64,000 nt of DNA from the NCBI GenBank assembly GCA_963931055.1, contig OZ006987.1:2046001-2110000 (forward strand). The letters are read 5' to 3'. Below, piece by piece: positions 35,295-43,659 of the stretch. The position numbers were made by a program, and so were the translations under genes. Position 1 is the stretch's first letter. Each line of letters begins with the position of its first letter. A model generated the notes under the pieces. The model was given only the letters and a program-made list of their open reading frames with translations, searched no databases and was not told the origin of the DNA. The stretch comes from Coprenecus sp949297365. Its GTDB lineage: Bacteria > Bacteroidota > Bacteroidia > Bacteroidales > UBA932.

Positions 35295-35726
35295 TTATAG
35301 TCCTGATTTATTGAGTATAAGTCCTGTCAGGCTTCCGGAATTCCAAAGCCAGATCTTGTCCGTGCTTACCCTTGAGCATTCCAGATGGTTCATGCTGGAT
35401 ATGAGGTCCCCGGGGCTCCTGAAGTCTATCGATGTGGTGATATGCGCGCCGGCGGTCTCCGGTATGGCGTCCATTATGACATTGAGACATGTGTCCTGTT
35501 CGTCAGTCTGGATGCGGTATTGGATACGTTTCGGGTTTACTGCTTTCTGGTGCAGTTTCTGATTGAAAAGGAACAGGGCTTTCCCATCCTTATATATGCC
35601 TTCTGCTTCTTCCCTGAGGAACAGTTCTTTCTCCAGAGAGTCTATCTCAATGGCTCTCTCCCTGCATGACGCGGCGCAGAGGATGAGCAGGAGTGATATG
35701 GGTATAAGTTTAATAGTCTTCATCAT
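35295..35726 (-). CDS. Small lipoprotein of unknown function
   Basis: A 143-residue protein with a lipoprotein signal ending in CAASC (Cys21). The rest is mixed alpha/beta (LFLREEAEGIYKDGKALFLFNQ; RIQYRIQTDEQDTCLNVIMDAIPE; GAHITTSIDFRSPGDL; STDKIWLWNSGSLTGLILNKSGL). I do not recognise the family. Its start overlaps the end of the M6 protease gene by 17 bp on the same strand, so the two are very likely translated from one mRNA and may act together at the envelope. Confidence 0.72.
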   Translation of the reverse strand: MMKTIKLIPISLLLILCAASCRERAIEIDSLEKELFLREEAEGIYKDGKALFLFNQKLHQKAVNPKRIQYRIQTDEQDTCLNVIMDAIPETAGAHITTSIDFRSPGDLISSMNHLECSRVSTDKIWLWNSGSLTGLILNKSGL

Positions 35727-37764
35727 TTCCAGGTAAAACAGCTTCTTTTACATTAAGTGTGCGGGTAATCGACTCGCTGCTGCCGTCTGAGGCGTATACG
35801 AGTACGGCCTGTATCTTGTAAGTGCCGGCAATTCTGAAAATATAGCGGTCCATGGCAGTCCTGCTGCCGTTGACGTACCATGTACAGGAACTAAGGTCTT
35901 CGGTGAGATTGTTCAGTGCCAGTTCCAGAGTGTCGCCTGCTCTGTATGACCTTCTGTCCAGAACGATATACGGGTAAGGAGAGGTGAGTGCGGATGTACT
36001 GAACCGCAGTGCGACGGTGTCTCCGTTCCGGAGCTCTCCTATATGATATATCATGCATCTGTATTCTGCCTTTGGCTCCAGAGGACTGAATGTATACCGG
36101 CGGACGTAGGATGTGTCTCTGACTATAGTAGACGGTATATCGGTTCTTTCCCATATAATGCTCCACGGATAGGTCCCGGGCCGTCCGCATTCCCATTCGG
36201 CTATGGCCTTGTTCTGGAAGGCCTTGATATGACAGTTCAGAGGTGAAAGCAGTATCTCCGTATTGTCCTCCAGAATATCAAATGTGACAATGCCGCTGTT
36301 CAGGGCTATGTTGGTGAACTTTATACCGACAGGAGTGCCGTTCCACGCTATGAATGCCGGATCTCCGGCTGCGGAGAACTCCTTTATATCCGCCTGGCCA
36401 GGGAAGAACACCTGCTGTATGTTGCCGGCATCCGGCATGGCTTCCACCAGATCCGCGCACTCATGCGGTGCATAGTTGTTTATCAGGCCTGTTTTCCATC
36501 TTACGGCTGCCGTTATGCCGTCCACAATGTTGTCCGATCTGTCGATGTGATAAATCACCATGCCTGCACCTCCTATATAGGAATCCCATCCGGATTCCTG
36601 GCGGTTTTCAATCAGATAGTATTCTCCAGGGTTGACGGTGGGGATTCTGATGACCGTTCCATTGAGGTTGATGGCTTCAAGCGAGACGGTTGTTCCGGTT
36701 TTGACTTCCATGTATTCAGCAGAACCGGCCAGCTCCCGGTCTATCGCGCAGAAATACGGCGGCGTTCTGCCGTAGTTGTTGTAGTTGCCTGCATCCATGA
36801 TAGAGAGAGTGCCCCACAGGCATTTGCTGATGCCCCCGCTTCCATGGTCTGTATCATAGAGATCCACCAGTCCCAGGAAATGAGAAAACTCGTGGCAGAA
36901 TGTGCCTATGCCGGAGGGAATCGCCTCCATGCCCAGGTCGCTGCCGGATAACTCTGAGGAGCATGCGAACAGGCCCAGCCGTACTCCGTCGAACCTGACT
37001 CCGGAAGAACTGATGTTGTAGGTCTGGGGCCAGATGGCGTTCTCGTCCCCGCTTTCAGCCTCGTTGTAGCCGGCGAAGTACAGGAAGATATAATCCACGT
37101 TTCCGTCCTTGTCGTTGTCGTATTGGGAAAAATCCACAGAGCCGTTGACGAGTGAGCAGGCTTCTTCCACCATCTCGGATATTCTTGCATCGTATGTGAT
37201 GACGGAAGGGGTGCTTATGTCATTCTCTCCGTAGTATGCGTATGAACGGCTCAGAGTGACAGGCGCAGTGACATCAAACACAAAGTCCTTCTCGGGCAGG
37301 TTGGCCTTGAAGTAGTCTGCCGCCGAACCGGTCGCTCCGTTCTCGGAGTATCCCTGGGCATTCAGCATATTGTGAAAATGGGTCTGCGGGTCCGGTACAG
37401 TAAATCCGACATCCTGAAATTCAACCGGGATTACAAGCGCTTTGATCTGTCCGGATACGACGGTATTCAGCACAGGTATGCCTCCGGAAGCCTTGAGCCT
37501 GCTGATATTTCTCTCTCTGTGTATGCTTATGGCCATAGTCTCAGGGATATCGGTCCCCGTGGCCCGGAAAAAGCCGTCGGCTCCTTTTCGCACGTGTCTT
37601 CCGTCTGTGGTCGTGGCATAATGGAAGAACTCGTCTCCGTGAAGCAATATGGTCATAGTGCTCCCGTCGGGCTGCCGTACCTGTATCGGATAGGGGTATG
37701 CCCTTACCGCAAGGGCGGTCTGCAAGGACAGTAAAAGTAAAAATATGATGCAGAATGAGCGCAT
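35710..37764 (-). CDS. Secreted M6 family (immune-inhibitor-A-like) zinc metalloprotease
   Basis: ATG 37764 gives a signal peptide (MRSFCIIFLLLLSLQTALAVRA); the frame's earlier TTG start is unlikely. A propeptide-like region precedes the M6 catalytic domain with the zinc motif CHEFSHFLGLVDLYD near residue 290 (HExxHxxGxxD). Later parts look like beta-sandwich modules (KAYAEW-type fibronectin-like stretch around 540-600, and an Ig/PKD-like C-terminus ending GNDEDY). M6 proteases degrade host or dietary proteins outside the cell. The small lipoprotein gene overlaps its end. Divergent from the PCMD gene with 36 bp between starts. Confidence 0.88.
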   Translation of the reverse strand: MRSFCIIFLLLLSLQTALAVRAYPYPIQVRQPDGSTMTILLHGDEFFHYATTTDGRHVRKGADGFFRATGTDIPETMAISIHRERNISRLKASGGIPVLNTVVSGQIKALVIPVEFQDVGFTVPDPQTHFHNMLNAQGYSENGATGSAADYFKANLPEKDFVFDVTAPVTLSRSYAYYGENDISTPSVITYDARISEMVEEACSLVNGSVDFSQYDNDKDGNVDYIFLYFAGYNEAESGDENAIWPQTYNISSSGVRFDGVRLGLFACSSELSGSDLGMEAIPSGIGTFCHEFSHFLGLVDLYDTDHGSGGISKCLWGTLSIMDAGNYNNYGRTPPYFCAIDRELAGSAEYMEVKTGTTVSLEAINLNGTVIRIPTVNPGEYYLIENRQESGWDSYIGGAGMVIYHIDRSDNIVDGITAAVRWKTGLINNYAPHECADLVEAMPDAGNIQQVFFPGQADIKEFSAAGDPAFIAWNGTPVGIKFTNIALNSGIVTFDILEDNTEILLSPLNCHIKAFQNKAIAEWECGRPGTYPWSIIWERTDIPSTIVRDTSYVRRYTFSPLEPKAEYRCMIYHIGELRNGDTVALRFSTSALTSPYPYIVLDRRSYRAGDTLELALNNLTEDLSSCTWYVNGSRTAMDRYIFRIAGTYKIQAVLVYASDGSSESITRTLNVKEAVLPGNDEDY

Positions 37765-37769
37765 TTTTC

Positions 37770-37777
37770 TAAATTTG
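37770..37777 (+). promoter_or_regulatory. -7 element for the PCMD-domain gene
   Basis: TAAATTTG, a perfect TAnnTTTG, lies 23 nt before ATG 37801 and right next to the start of the divergent M6 gene, so the two promoters must overlap. Confidence 0.55.
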
Positions 37778-37800
37778 CCAGTCAAAGTTTGTACAAAAAT

Positions 37801-38763
37801 ATGAAAAGATTTAGAATATTGGGACTTCTTCTGCCTCTATTTGTCTCGGTCCCGGTACAGGCATCTTCATATACGGATTCTCTTTTCAATGAAAAGGGGA
37901 AGTTCGATCAGTGGCGGGTGATGCAGATCAAGGAGTCCGGCGTCATAGGCGGCAACATAAAGACCATATACAAGCTTTCGGAGGGAGATACTATAACGGG
38001 ACAGACACCCTTTGTCCAGAGAGAGGAGGATGTGTTCGCTCCATGCAATATCATGGCCAACGTAATGGGTATCGTCAAGGGCAGCAATTCTGTCTTCCCG
38101 GAGCGCAGAGGTGACGGATACTGCGCCAGGCTGTCAGTTGTGATGGAGAAGGTCAGGGTGCTGGGCATCATAGATATGGAGGTGCTGGTGCAGGGAACGA
38201 TACTTTCTGGGTATTTCCATGAACCTATTCGGGACACCAAGGGGGCTTATTCCAAGATGGACTGCGGTATTCCGTTTACGGGACGGCCTTCCGCTGTCCG
38301 GTATGACTACAAGGCGGAAGTCGGCAAACCTGTCGTCAGGAGCACTGGGTTCTCGCCTAAGAAGAGACTGGGAGGCGCCGATTATGCTTTCATAGCTGTG
38401 TATCTGCAGCGCAGGACGGAAGACGCGGACGGTAATGTGACTGCGAAAAGGGTGGGGACGGCTTTCAAGCTCTTTACCGAGGACCAGTCGGAGTGGATTA
38501 ACGGGGAGACTCTTCCGATAAGGTACGGAGATATCTCCTCGGAGCCTGATTTCTTGCCGGATATGGATCTCAAGAATAAGGATATAGTCTATTACTGCCG
38601 GAACAGTAAAGGTGACATAGTGCCCATACAGGAGAATGACTGGGCTGAGGCTGACGAGGAGCCTACACATATTATAATATGGGTGTCCTCCAGTTGCGGG
38701 GAGGCTTTCTACGGCGGCTTGGGCAATACGTTCTGGGTGGATAATTTTGAGCTTATTTATTAA
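37801..38763 (+). CDS. PCMD-domain exported protein (putative carbohydrate-binding/metabolism)
   Basis: A 320-residue protein from ATG 37801 with a signal peptide (MKRFRILGLLLPLFVSVPVQA). The mature part fits the PCMD domain: FDQWRVMQIKESGVIGG, a buried-strand stretch GILSGYFHEP, the FTGRPSAVRYDYKAEVG segment, DYAFIAVYLQRRT, and a C-terminal THIIIWVSSSCGEAFYGGLGNTFWVDNFEL, a galactose-binding-like closing strand. PCMD is a structure-based family without a proven activity. It is divergent from the M6 protease gene. Confidence 0.75.
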   Translation: MKRFRILGLLLPLFVSVPVQASSYTDSLFNEKGKFDQWRVMQIKESGVIGGNIKTIYKLSEGDTITGQTPFVQREEDVFAPCNIMANVMGIVKGSNSVFPERRGDGYCARLSVVMEKVRVLGIIDMEVLVQGTILSGYFHEPIRDTKGAYSKMDCGIPFTGRPSAVRYDYKAEVGKPVVRSTGFSPKKRLGGADYAFIAVYLQRRTEDADGNVTAKRVGTAFKLFTEDQSEWINGETLPIRYGDISSEPDFLPDMDLKNKDIVYYCRNSKGDIVPIQENDWAEADEEPTHIIIWVSSSCGEAFYGGLGNTFWVDNFELIY

Positions 38764-39469
38764 AGGTATAATAAAAAAGAATGATTATCCGCAAAGACAC
38801 CCCTAGGAGAGTCAAAGAGAATGTATGCCCGCACATTCCGTAAATGCACCGGTGCAAGATGCCGCAGGTGACGGGGTGGCGTGTAGGCAGGCGGGGAGAA
38901 AAGGCTTGCCGCCCTCGGCACAAGAGGGAAGAATCTGCCTTGAATATCACGGAGTTACGGAGTAACGACGATGATATTCAAGGTAGAGGGGCCTGGTCCT
39001 TTCGACCGCCTGCCTCCAACGCTGCCAGAGGAATGAGCGGTGTATGCGGATTCGCCGGGGAAAAGTGCCCGGAATTCGTGGGAAAGCGGTTCACATTCCG
39101 GTGGGGCCAGGGAGGATGGCCGCATGGGGTGAGATGACAGTGCCTGCCGAGGACCTATCCTCGGACTCTTTCACATACATGCCTGAACACTAGCGATTTG
39201 TCACCACCCTGTGCAGGACAGGTGTCTCGGATATGGCCATGGACTTGGAGGAAAGCCGCTGTGAAAGGTCGGGAGTCCCCACCCGGCGGCTCTTCCCCAG
39301 CCTTGAGCCTGGGGCCTGGCAAAGGAGGGACAGCTATAGACGGCAGCAAAACCTTCTCTGTGTCTGCCCGGTAATAACTGCACCTGCCTGCCAGACACAA
39401 TCCTCAAGGCAGGGCACTCACGGTGCGGAGTAAGAGTCCCGCGACGTACCACGACACAGTCCTAAATGT
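38764..39469. other. GC-rich structured non-coding region (no gene recognised)
   Basis: No convincing coding frame. It contains cruciform repeat copy B (38886-39014), a 12-bp palindrome TGCACCGGTGCA near 38847, a hairpin CCCCAG/CTGGGG near 39293-39315, and GTGTCTG/CAGACAC at 39360-39366 and 39392-39398. Short frames on both strands are low-complexity and unlike any protein I know. It may be a structured RNA or a mobile-element remnant. It does not show the core motifs of RNase P RNA, tmRNA or group II intron domain V. Confidence 0.5.
38886..39014. repeat. Cruciform repeat family, copy B
   Basis: The outer arm GGCAGGCGG (38886-38894) pairs with 39006-39014, extended inward by AAAAGG/CCTTT. 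Inside are hairpin 1 (CCCTC at 38912 with GAGGG at 38924) and hairpin 2, a perfect 12-bp stem (38938-38949 with 38972-38983) carrying an inner GTTAC-gga-GTAAC. It shares GAGAAAAGRCTWGCCGCCCTCGGC-like and GGCCTGGTCYTTTCGAC-like segments with copy A. Confidence 0.75.
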
Positions 39470-39678
39470 CACTATACATTTTCGTTAGGTCAGAAATGCC
39501 TGTAAATCCCGGTGTTGGCAAAATCACAAAATGTAAGGAGCATCCCAAAATGCCGTATTTTGAGGAAAATCGGAGCATCTAACATTCTTGCAGAAGCAGA
39601 ACATCTTGGTAATCAGTAAAATGTAATATAACGAAAATGTATAGTGGCAAGTTGACGAGAATGTATAGCGGCGAGTTG
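39470..39678. mobile_element. Possible insertion-sequence end remnant (IS21-like arrangement)
   Basis: An 18-bp perfect inverted repeat, CACTATACATTTTCGTTA at 39470-39487 against 39629-39646, encloses 141 bp. On the right it is followed by a second, slightly changed copy of the 24-bp unit (39630-39654 and 39655-39678: ACGAGAATGTATAGCGGCGAGTTG). Multiple short repeats at an end are typical of IS21-family transposase-binding sites. No transposase gene is present, so this would be a deletion relic or a MITE. Confidence 0.5.
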
Positions 39679-39788
39679 CATGACAGCGGACGGGGTAGAG
39701 CCGCGCGCCGGCATCTCCTGCTCAGTCCGGCTTCAGCTGTATGAGGTCTGCCAGGGGAAATCTTTGTGGATAATCATTTAAAAGAAAG

Positions 39789-39907
39789 AGGGCGACCCAA
39801 AAGGGTAATTTCTGCGTTACGCTTGATTCGAAAATCCTCATGTACACCAGTACACTGCGGTTTTCTCATCTTCGCAAGCCTTGAAATTCCTCCTTTTGGG
39901 TCGCCCT
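39789..39907. repeat. 119-bp long palindrome after aspA
   Basis: A perfect 16-bp arm, AGGGCGACCCAAAAGG at 39789-39804, is mirrored at 39892-39907. Further weaker pairing continues inward (AATTTC/GAAATT and a GTACACCAGTACAC centre). It lies 31 bp past the aspA stop and may end that transcript, though there is no simple T-tract. Confidence 0.75.
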
Positions 39908-39937
39908 TCTCTCTCTGTATATATGTAGAATCAGTCG

Positions 39938-41383
39938 TTATTCTTTGGGCTGAATCTCCTCGATCATGCTCGGATGAATCATGTTCTTGGGGTTGAGTAT
40001 CACGTCAAGCTGCTTTTTGGACAGCAGGTTGCGTTCCAGAACGAGATCGTAGACGCTCTTTCCGCTCTCCAGTGCTTCCTTTGCGATCTCGGTGCAGTTG
40101 GAGTATCCGATGTAGGGCTTGAGAGCTGTCACGATGCCGATGCTGTGCTTAACCTGCTCTTCGCAGTGCTTCCTGTTGGCCTCGATGCCCTCGATACATT
40201 CGATGCGGAGGGTGCTGAAGGCACGGCTCATCCATGTGGCGGACTCTACGAGAGACTCGACCATCACGGGCTCCATCACGTTGAGCTCGAGCTGTGCGGC
40301 CTCGGAAGCCATGGTCACTGCAAAGTCATTGCCGATAACCTTGAAGCAGATCTGGTTGACTACCTCGGGGATGACGGGATTGACCTTACCGGGCATAATG
40401 GACGAACCGGGCTGCTTGGGAGGCAGTTTGATCTCCTCGATACCGGTGCGGGGGCCGGAGGACATAAGTCTGAGGTCGTTGCATATCTTCGACAGTCTGA
40501 TGGCGATGGATTTCAGGGCTGAAGAGTAAGCTACCATGCAGGATGTGTCGTGTGTGGCCTCTATCAGGTTGCGTGAGAGCTTGATGTCCAGACCGGAAAT
40601 CTCGCGGAGATACTCGGTGCAGTATTTTGCGTAGCCGGGCTCGGCCGTGATGCCGGTTCCGATAGCGGTGGCACCCATGTTGGTGTAGAGGAACTCGTCA
40701 GCGGCCCTCTGAAGTCTTGCGGCCTCGTGCTTCATGGCGTCGGCGAAGGCACCGAATGACTGTCCGAGAGTCATGGGCACAGCGTCCTGCAGCTGGGTAC
40801 GTCCCATCTTGATGATGTTGGCAAAGGCTTTCTTCTTGTCGTCAAAGGCCTTGATGAGCTCTTTCAGGCTTGCCTGCACGCTTTCGTTGATGAAGTACAG
40901 TCCGAGATGCATGGCGCTGGGATAAGCGTCGTTGGTGGACTGGGCCATGTTGACATGGTCGTTGGGGTGGCAGTACTGATACTCGCCTCTCTTATGTCCC
41001 ATGATCTCCAGGGCGCGGTTGGCGATCACCTCATTGGCATTCATGTTCATGCTGGTGCCGGCACCTCCCTGCATCATGTCGATGGGGAAGAACTCCAGAT
41101 GCTTGCCGTCGATGAGCTCCTGGCAGGCCTTTACTACGGCGTCGCATACCTCATCGGATACGAGGCCCAGTTTGTGGTTGGCCTTGATGGCGGCCATCTT
41201 CACGATACCGAAAGCCTTGATGAACTCAGGGTAGTCGCAGAGGTGATAATTACTGATATTGAAGTTCTCAATGCACCTCAGTGTCTGGATGCCGAAGAGA
41301 GCCTCCTCGGGCACTTCTTTGTATCCGAGCAGGTCGTGTTCTGTTCTGGTCTTGCCGGATACGGGAAATTTAAACTGTATCAT
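39938..41383 (-). CDS. aspA: Aspartate ammonia-lyase
   Basis: AspA converts L-aspartate to fumarate and ammonia, feeding fumarate respiration. The 481-residue protein has the superfamily signature GSSIMPGKVNP, the catalytic-His/Thr segments STNDAYPSA and GRTQLQDAVPM, and MNMNANEVIANRA. TGTGITAEPGY-like text (ATAIGTGITAEPGYAKY) distinguishes AspA from fumarase. It follows trkA by 17 bp on the same strand and is the last gene of a likely five-gene run that begins with the YtxH gene. A long palindrome lies just downstream. Confidence 0.94.
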   Translation of the reverse strand: MIQFKFPVSGKTRTEHDLLGYKEVPEEALFGIQTLRCIENFNISNYHLCDYPEFIKAFGIVKMAAIKANHKLGLVSDEVCDAVVKACQELIDGKHLEFFPIDMMQGGAGTSMNMNANEVIANRALEIMGHKRGEYQYCHPNDHVNMAQSTNDAYPSAMHLGLYFINESVQASLKELIKAFDDKKKAFANIIKMGRTQLQDAVPMTLGQSFGAFADAMKHEAARLQRAADEFLYTNMGATAIGTGITAEPGYAKYCTEYLREISGLDIKLSRNLIEATHDTSCMVAYSSALKSIAIRLSKICNDLRLMSSGPRTGIEEIKLPPKQPGSSIMPGKVNPVIPEVVNQICFKVIGNDFAVTMASEAAQLELNVMEPVMVESLVESATWMSRAFSTLRIECIEGIEANRKHCEEQVKHSIGIVTALKPYIGYSNCTEIAKEALESGKSVYDLVLERNLLSKKQLDVILNPKNMIHPSMIEEIQPKE

Positions 41384-41400
41384 TTTAAAATATTTAAAAT

Positions 41401-42747
41401 TTATAAAAAGAATTTGTCAACTTTATCCACAGCCTCAGGATTGGCGAATACCACTACCTGATCGTAGGGCCGGATAGTGCTCTCGCTGTCAGCGATAAAG
41501 CTCTCATTGCCCCTGACGAAACCACCTATTATGGCTTCCTCCGGGAAATGGAGGTCTTTCAGCTTTCCTGTGGTTATCTTGCTGTTTGTATTTACTATGA
41601 ATTCCAGGACAACGGCGTCGGTACCGTTGAGGACCTTGATGGAGCGCACCTTGTTGGAGAGGGTGAAGCGGAATATCTTGCCCGCCGTGATCAGCTTCTT
41701 GTTGATTACTGAGTCCACGCCCATCTCCTCCGCGAGCTTTATGTATTCGAAGTTCTCCACTTCGGCGATGACCTTGGATATGCCCATCCTCTTGGCCACC
41801 ACACATGAGAGGATGTTGGTCTCGGAGCTGCTTGTGACGGCGATAAACGCCTCCATATCCTTCAGTCCTTCTTCCATCAGGAGGTCGGAGTTACGTCCGT
41901 CCCCGTTGATGACCAGTGTCTTGTCCAAGACCTCGGACAGATGTGCGCATTTCTCGGGATTGATATCTATCAGTCTGATGTTCTCTACCTGCTTCTCCAT
42001 GGCTTTGGCCACCATCTCTCCGATGCGGCCGCCTCCCAGAATCATCAGATTCCGGACGGACACTTTGGATTTGCCGGAGAGGGACAGAGCCTGCTCCATT
42101 CCTTCCTTCTTGGAGACCAGATATACGACATCCCCGACCTTGAAGCGTGTGGCGCTTTTGGGTATGATGGTCCTGTTGTCCCTGGATATGGCAACAGACC
42201 GGAACAGGTTCTGGGTCCTCTCACGCAGTTCGGCCACAGTCCGGTCCACCATGGGAGAGCATTCCTCAAGCTTGTAGACGATCAGCTGCAGCTTGCCGTG
42301 GGAGTAGTTCATGAACTCGGAAGCCGTGTTCTGCTTCAGAAGGTTCACGATCTCGGTAGCGGCAATCTTCTCTGGGTAGAACAGAGAGTCGATGCCCAGG
42401 TCCGTGAACAGTATACGGTTCTCGTTTTTCTGGTATTCCTCGCTGTTGATACGGGCTGTCACTTTCTTGGCCCCGAGCTTCTTGGCCAGAATGGACGACA
42501 CGATGTTGATGTCCTGTTCCGAGTCGGGATTGACCGCTATGAACAGATCCGCGTTTTCTATCCCTGCTTTCTGGAGGGTCTCAATGGAGGAGGATATGCC
42601 CTCGACGGTTATGATGTCGGATTCTCCGCTGATTTTCTCAAGGCTCTCCTCGTCAGGGCTGATCACGGTTATCTCATGATACTCCATGCTCAGCATCTTG
42701 GCCAGATGGCTGCCTATCTCTCCTGCTCCTGCGACGATTATTCTCAT
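41401..42747 (-). CDS. trkA: Trk potassium uptake regulatory protein TrkA
   Basis: A 448-residue cytosolic protein with two RCK_N/RCK_C units: MRIIVAGAGEIGSHLAKMLSMEYHEITVIS (GxGxxG nucleotide loop) and, in the second half, NLMILGGGRIGEMVAKAMEKQVENIRLIDIN. It gates TrkH/TrkG potassium channels in response to NAD(H) or nucleotides. No trkH gene is in the window. It is 17 bp before aspA and 13 bp after a small protein gene, all on the minus strand. Confidence 0.93.
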   Translation of the reverse strand: MRIIVAGAGEIGSHLAKMLSMEYHEITVISPDEESLEKISGESDIITVEGISSSIETLQKAGIENADLFIAVNPDSEQDINIVSSILAKKLGAKKVTARINSEEYQKNENRILFTDLGIDSLFYPEKIAATEIVNLLKQNTASEFMNYSHGKLQLIVYKLEECSPMVDRTVAELRERTQNLFRSVAISRDNRTIIPKSATRFKVGDVVYLVSKKEGMEQALSLSGKSKVSVRNLMILGGGRIGEMVAKAMEKQVENIRLIDINPEKCAHLSEVLDKTLVINGDGRNSDLLMEEGLKDMEAFIAVTSSSETNILSCVVAKRMGISKVIAEVENFEYIKLAEEMGVDSVINKKLITAGKIFRFTLSNKVRSIKVLNGTDAVVLEFIVNTNSKITTGKLKDLHFPEEAIIGGFVRGNESFIADSESTIRPYDQVVVFANPEAVDKVDKFFL

Positions 42748-42760
42748 GTACGGGATATTA

Positions 42761-43024
42761 TCAGTCAGAAACCCTGCGTCTCTTTATGAAGCCTTTCAGA
42801 AACTCCACCGACCGGTATAAAAAACTGAATGACGGGCTGTATGAGGCAATGGCCCTGCAGCCCATGTTGAAGAGATTGGAAGGCGAGATGAACTCCCATA
42901 CACAGCGCAGTTTATACATGACCATTATCTCCTGGTGGTCAATACGGGAAGACAGGAGCCGCCTGTGGTACTGCAGCTCCTGCAGCGTCCTTATGTGACG
43001 ATAGTCAATCCTGTCCTTTTCCAT
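42761..43024 (-). CDS. Small conserved-looking basic protein, unknown function
   Basis: An 87-residue protein, MEKDRIDYRHIRTLQELQYHRR..., basic with a helix-rich first half and FLKGFIKRRRVSD at the end. It overlaps the holin-like gene by 20 bp and precedes trkA by 13 bp. Small proteins of this kind follow YtxH and holin-like genes in many Bacteroidetes, but I know no function. The coupled position supports that it is real. Confidence 0.68.
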   Translation of the reverse strand: MEKDRIDYRHIRTLQELQYHRRLLSSRIDHQEIMVMYKLRCVWEFISPSNLFNMGCRAIASYSPSFSFLYRSVEFLKGFIKRRRVSD

Positions 43025-43376
43025 TTTTCCTGTCTTCGAAAAACATTCGTAAAAACATCCTGAGTGTGCTGTTTATCAGGAATCTGTCCTTGAAAATAAA
43101 AAGACACAGGATGACGATGATAAACAGGCCTGCCGTTATCAGCAGTCCTGCGGTCTTGTTGCCGACCAGTACTGCGAACCAGGAACTGAGTGCTGCCGCC
43201 GTGATCCCGAGGACGATGCCGATGAGGATGAACAGCAGCAGGAAAAAAATCACCCGGCTGAGAATCTTTGCCATATTCTCAGCCAGTGTCAGCTTGATCT
43301 CGTCAATCCTCAGGTCTACATAGTGCTTGATCGAGGAGAAGAGATCTCCCAGCGGGTTGGAGTTCTGCTCTTCCAT
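43005..43376 (-). CDS. Phage-holin-like (Holin-X/DUF1469 type) membrane protein
   Basis: A 123-residue protein with an amphipathic N-terminal helix (SIKHYVDLRIDEIKLTLAENMAKIL) and two membrane helices (VIFFLLLFILIGIVLGITAAALSSWFAVLVG; AGLLITAGLFIIVILCLFIF). This is the layout of the Holin-X/YqjE-like family, which in free-living bacteria is a stress-related envelope protein, not a lysis protein. It lies between the YtxH gene and a small protein gene in one operon. Confidence 0.8.
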   Translation of the reverse strand: MEEQNSNPLGDLFSSIKHYVDLRIDEIKLTLAENMAKILSRVIFFLLLFILIGIVLGITAAALSSWFAVLVGNKTAGLLITAGLFIIVILCLFIFKDRFLINSTLRMFLRMFFEDRKNGKGQD

Positions 43377-43387
43377 TCCGTTCGGGA

Positions 43388-43591
43388 TTACTCGTTCTCG
43401 GACGCCTGTTCAGGCATGTCCTCAGGCGTTTTCAGGCGGTTGATCTTCTCCTTGAGGTTCTGGTACTCCTTGTCAAAGGAATCCTTGATCTTTCTGCGGG
43501 TCTCGTCTCCGGATTCGGGGGCGAACAGAATGGCCACGGCCGCTCCTACGAGTGCGCCGCCGAGAAATGTAAATAAACTGTCTGCTTTCAT
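43388..43591 (-). CDS. YtxH-domain protein
   Basis: A 67-residue protein starting at ATG 43591: MKADSLFTFLGGALVGAAVAILFAPESGDETRRKIKDS. The Gly-rich membrane helix followed by LFAPESGxETRxxI and a charged coiled tail is the YtxH signature (general-stress envelope protein). A TATTTTTG -7 element on the minus strand at 43613-43620 supports a promoter here, making it the first gene of the YtxH-holin-small protein-trkA-aspA run. Confidence 0.83.
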   Translation of the reverse strand: MKADSLFTFLGGALVGAAVAILFAPESGDETRRKIKDSFDKEYQNLKEKINRLKTPEDMPEQASENE

Positions 43592-43632
43592 AAAGATGAT
43601 TTTAATAAGGTACAAAAATAACAAATAAATTC

Positions 43633-43640
43633 TATATTTG
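43633..43640 (+). promoter_or_regulatory. -7 element for the clostripain-family gene
   Basis: TATATTTG, 19 nt before ATG 43660, is a perfect -7 match; no convincing -33 was seen. A divergent -7 for the YtxH operon lies at 43613-43620 on the other strand. Confidence 0.55.
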
Positions 43641-43659
43641 TCTTATAAAAGGAAAAAGA

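Noticed and set aside
39241..39300. RNase P RNA (GGAGGAAAG motif)
   Set aside because: Only a short resemblance to the P4-region motif; the partner motifs and overall order are absent.
38764..39469. Group II intron without ORF
   Set aside because: No GUGYG-type 5' end and no domain V hairpin could be found.
43005..43376. Prophage lysis gene
   Set aside because: The holin-like protein is encoded in a chromosomal stress/trkA operon with no other phage genes.
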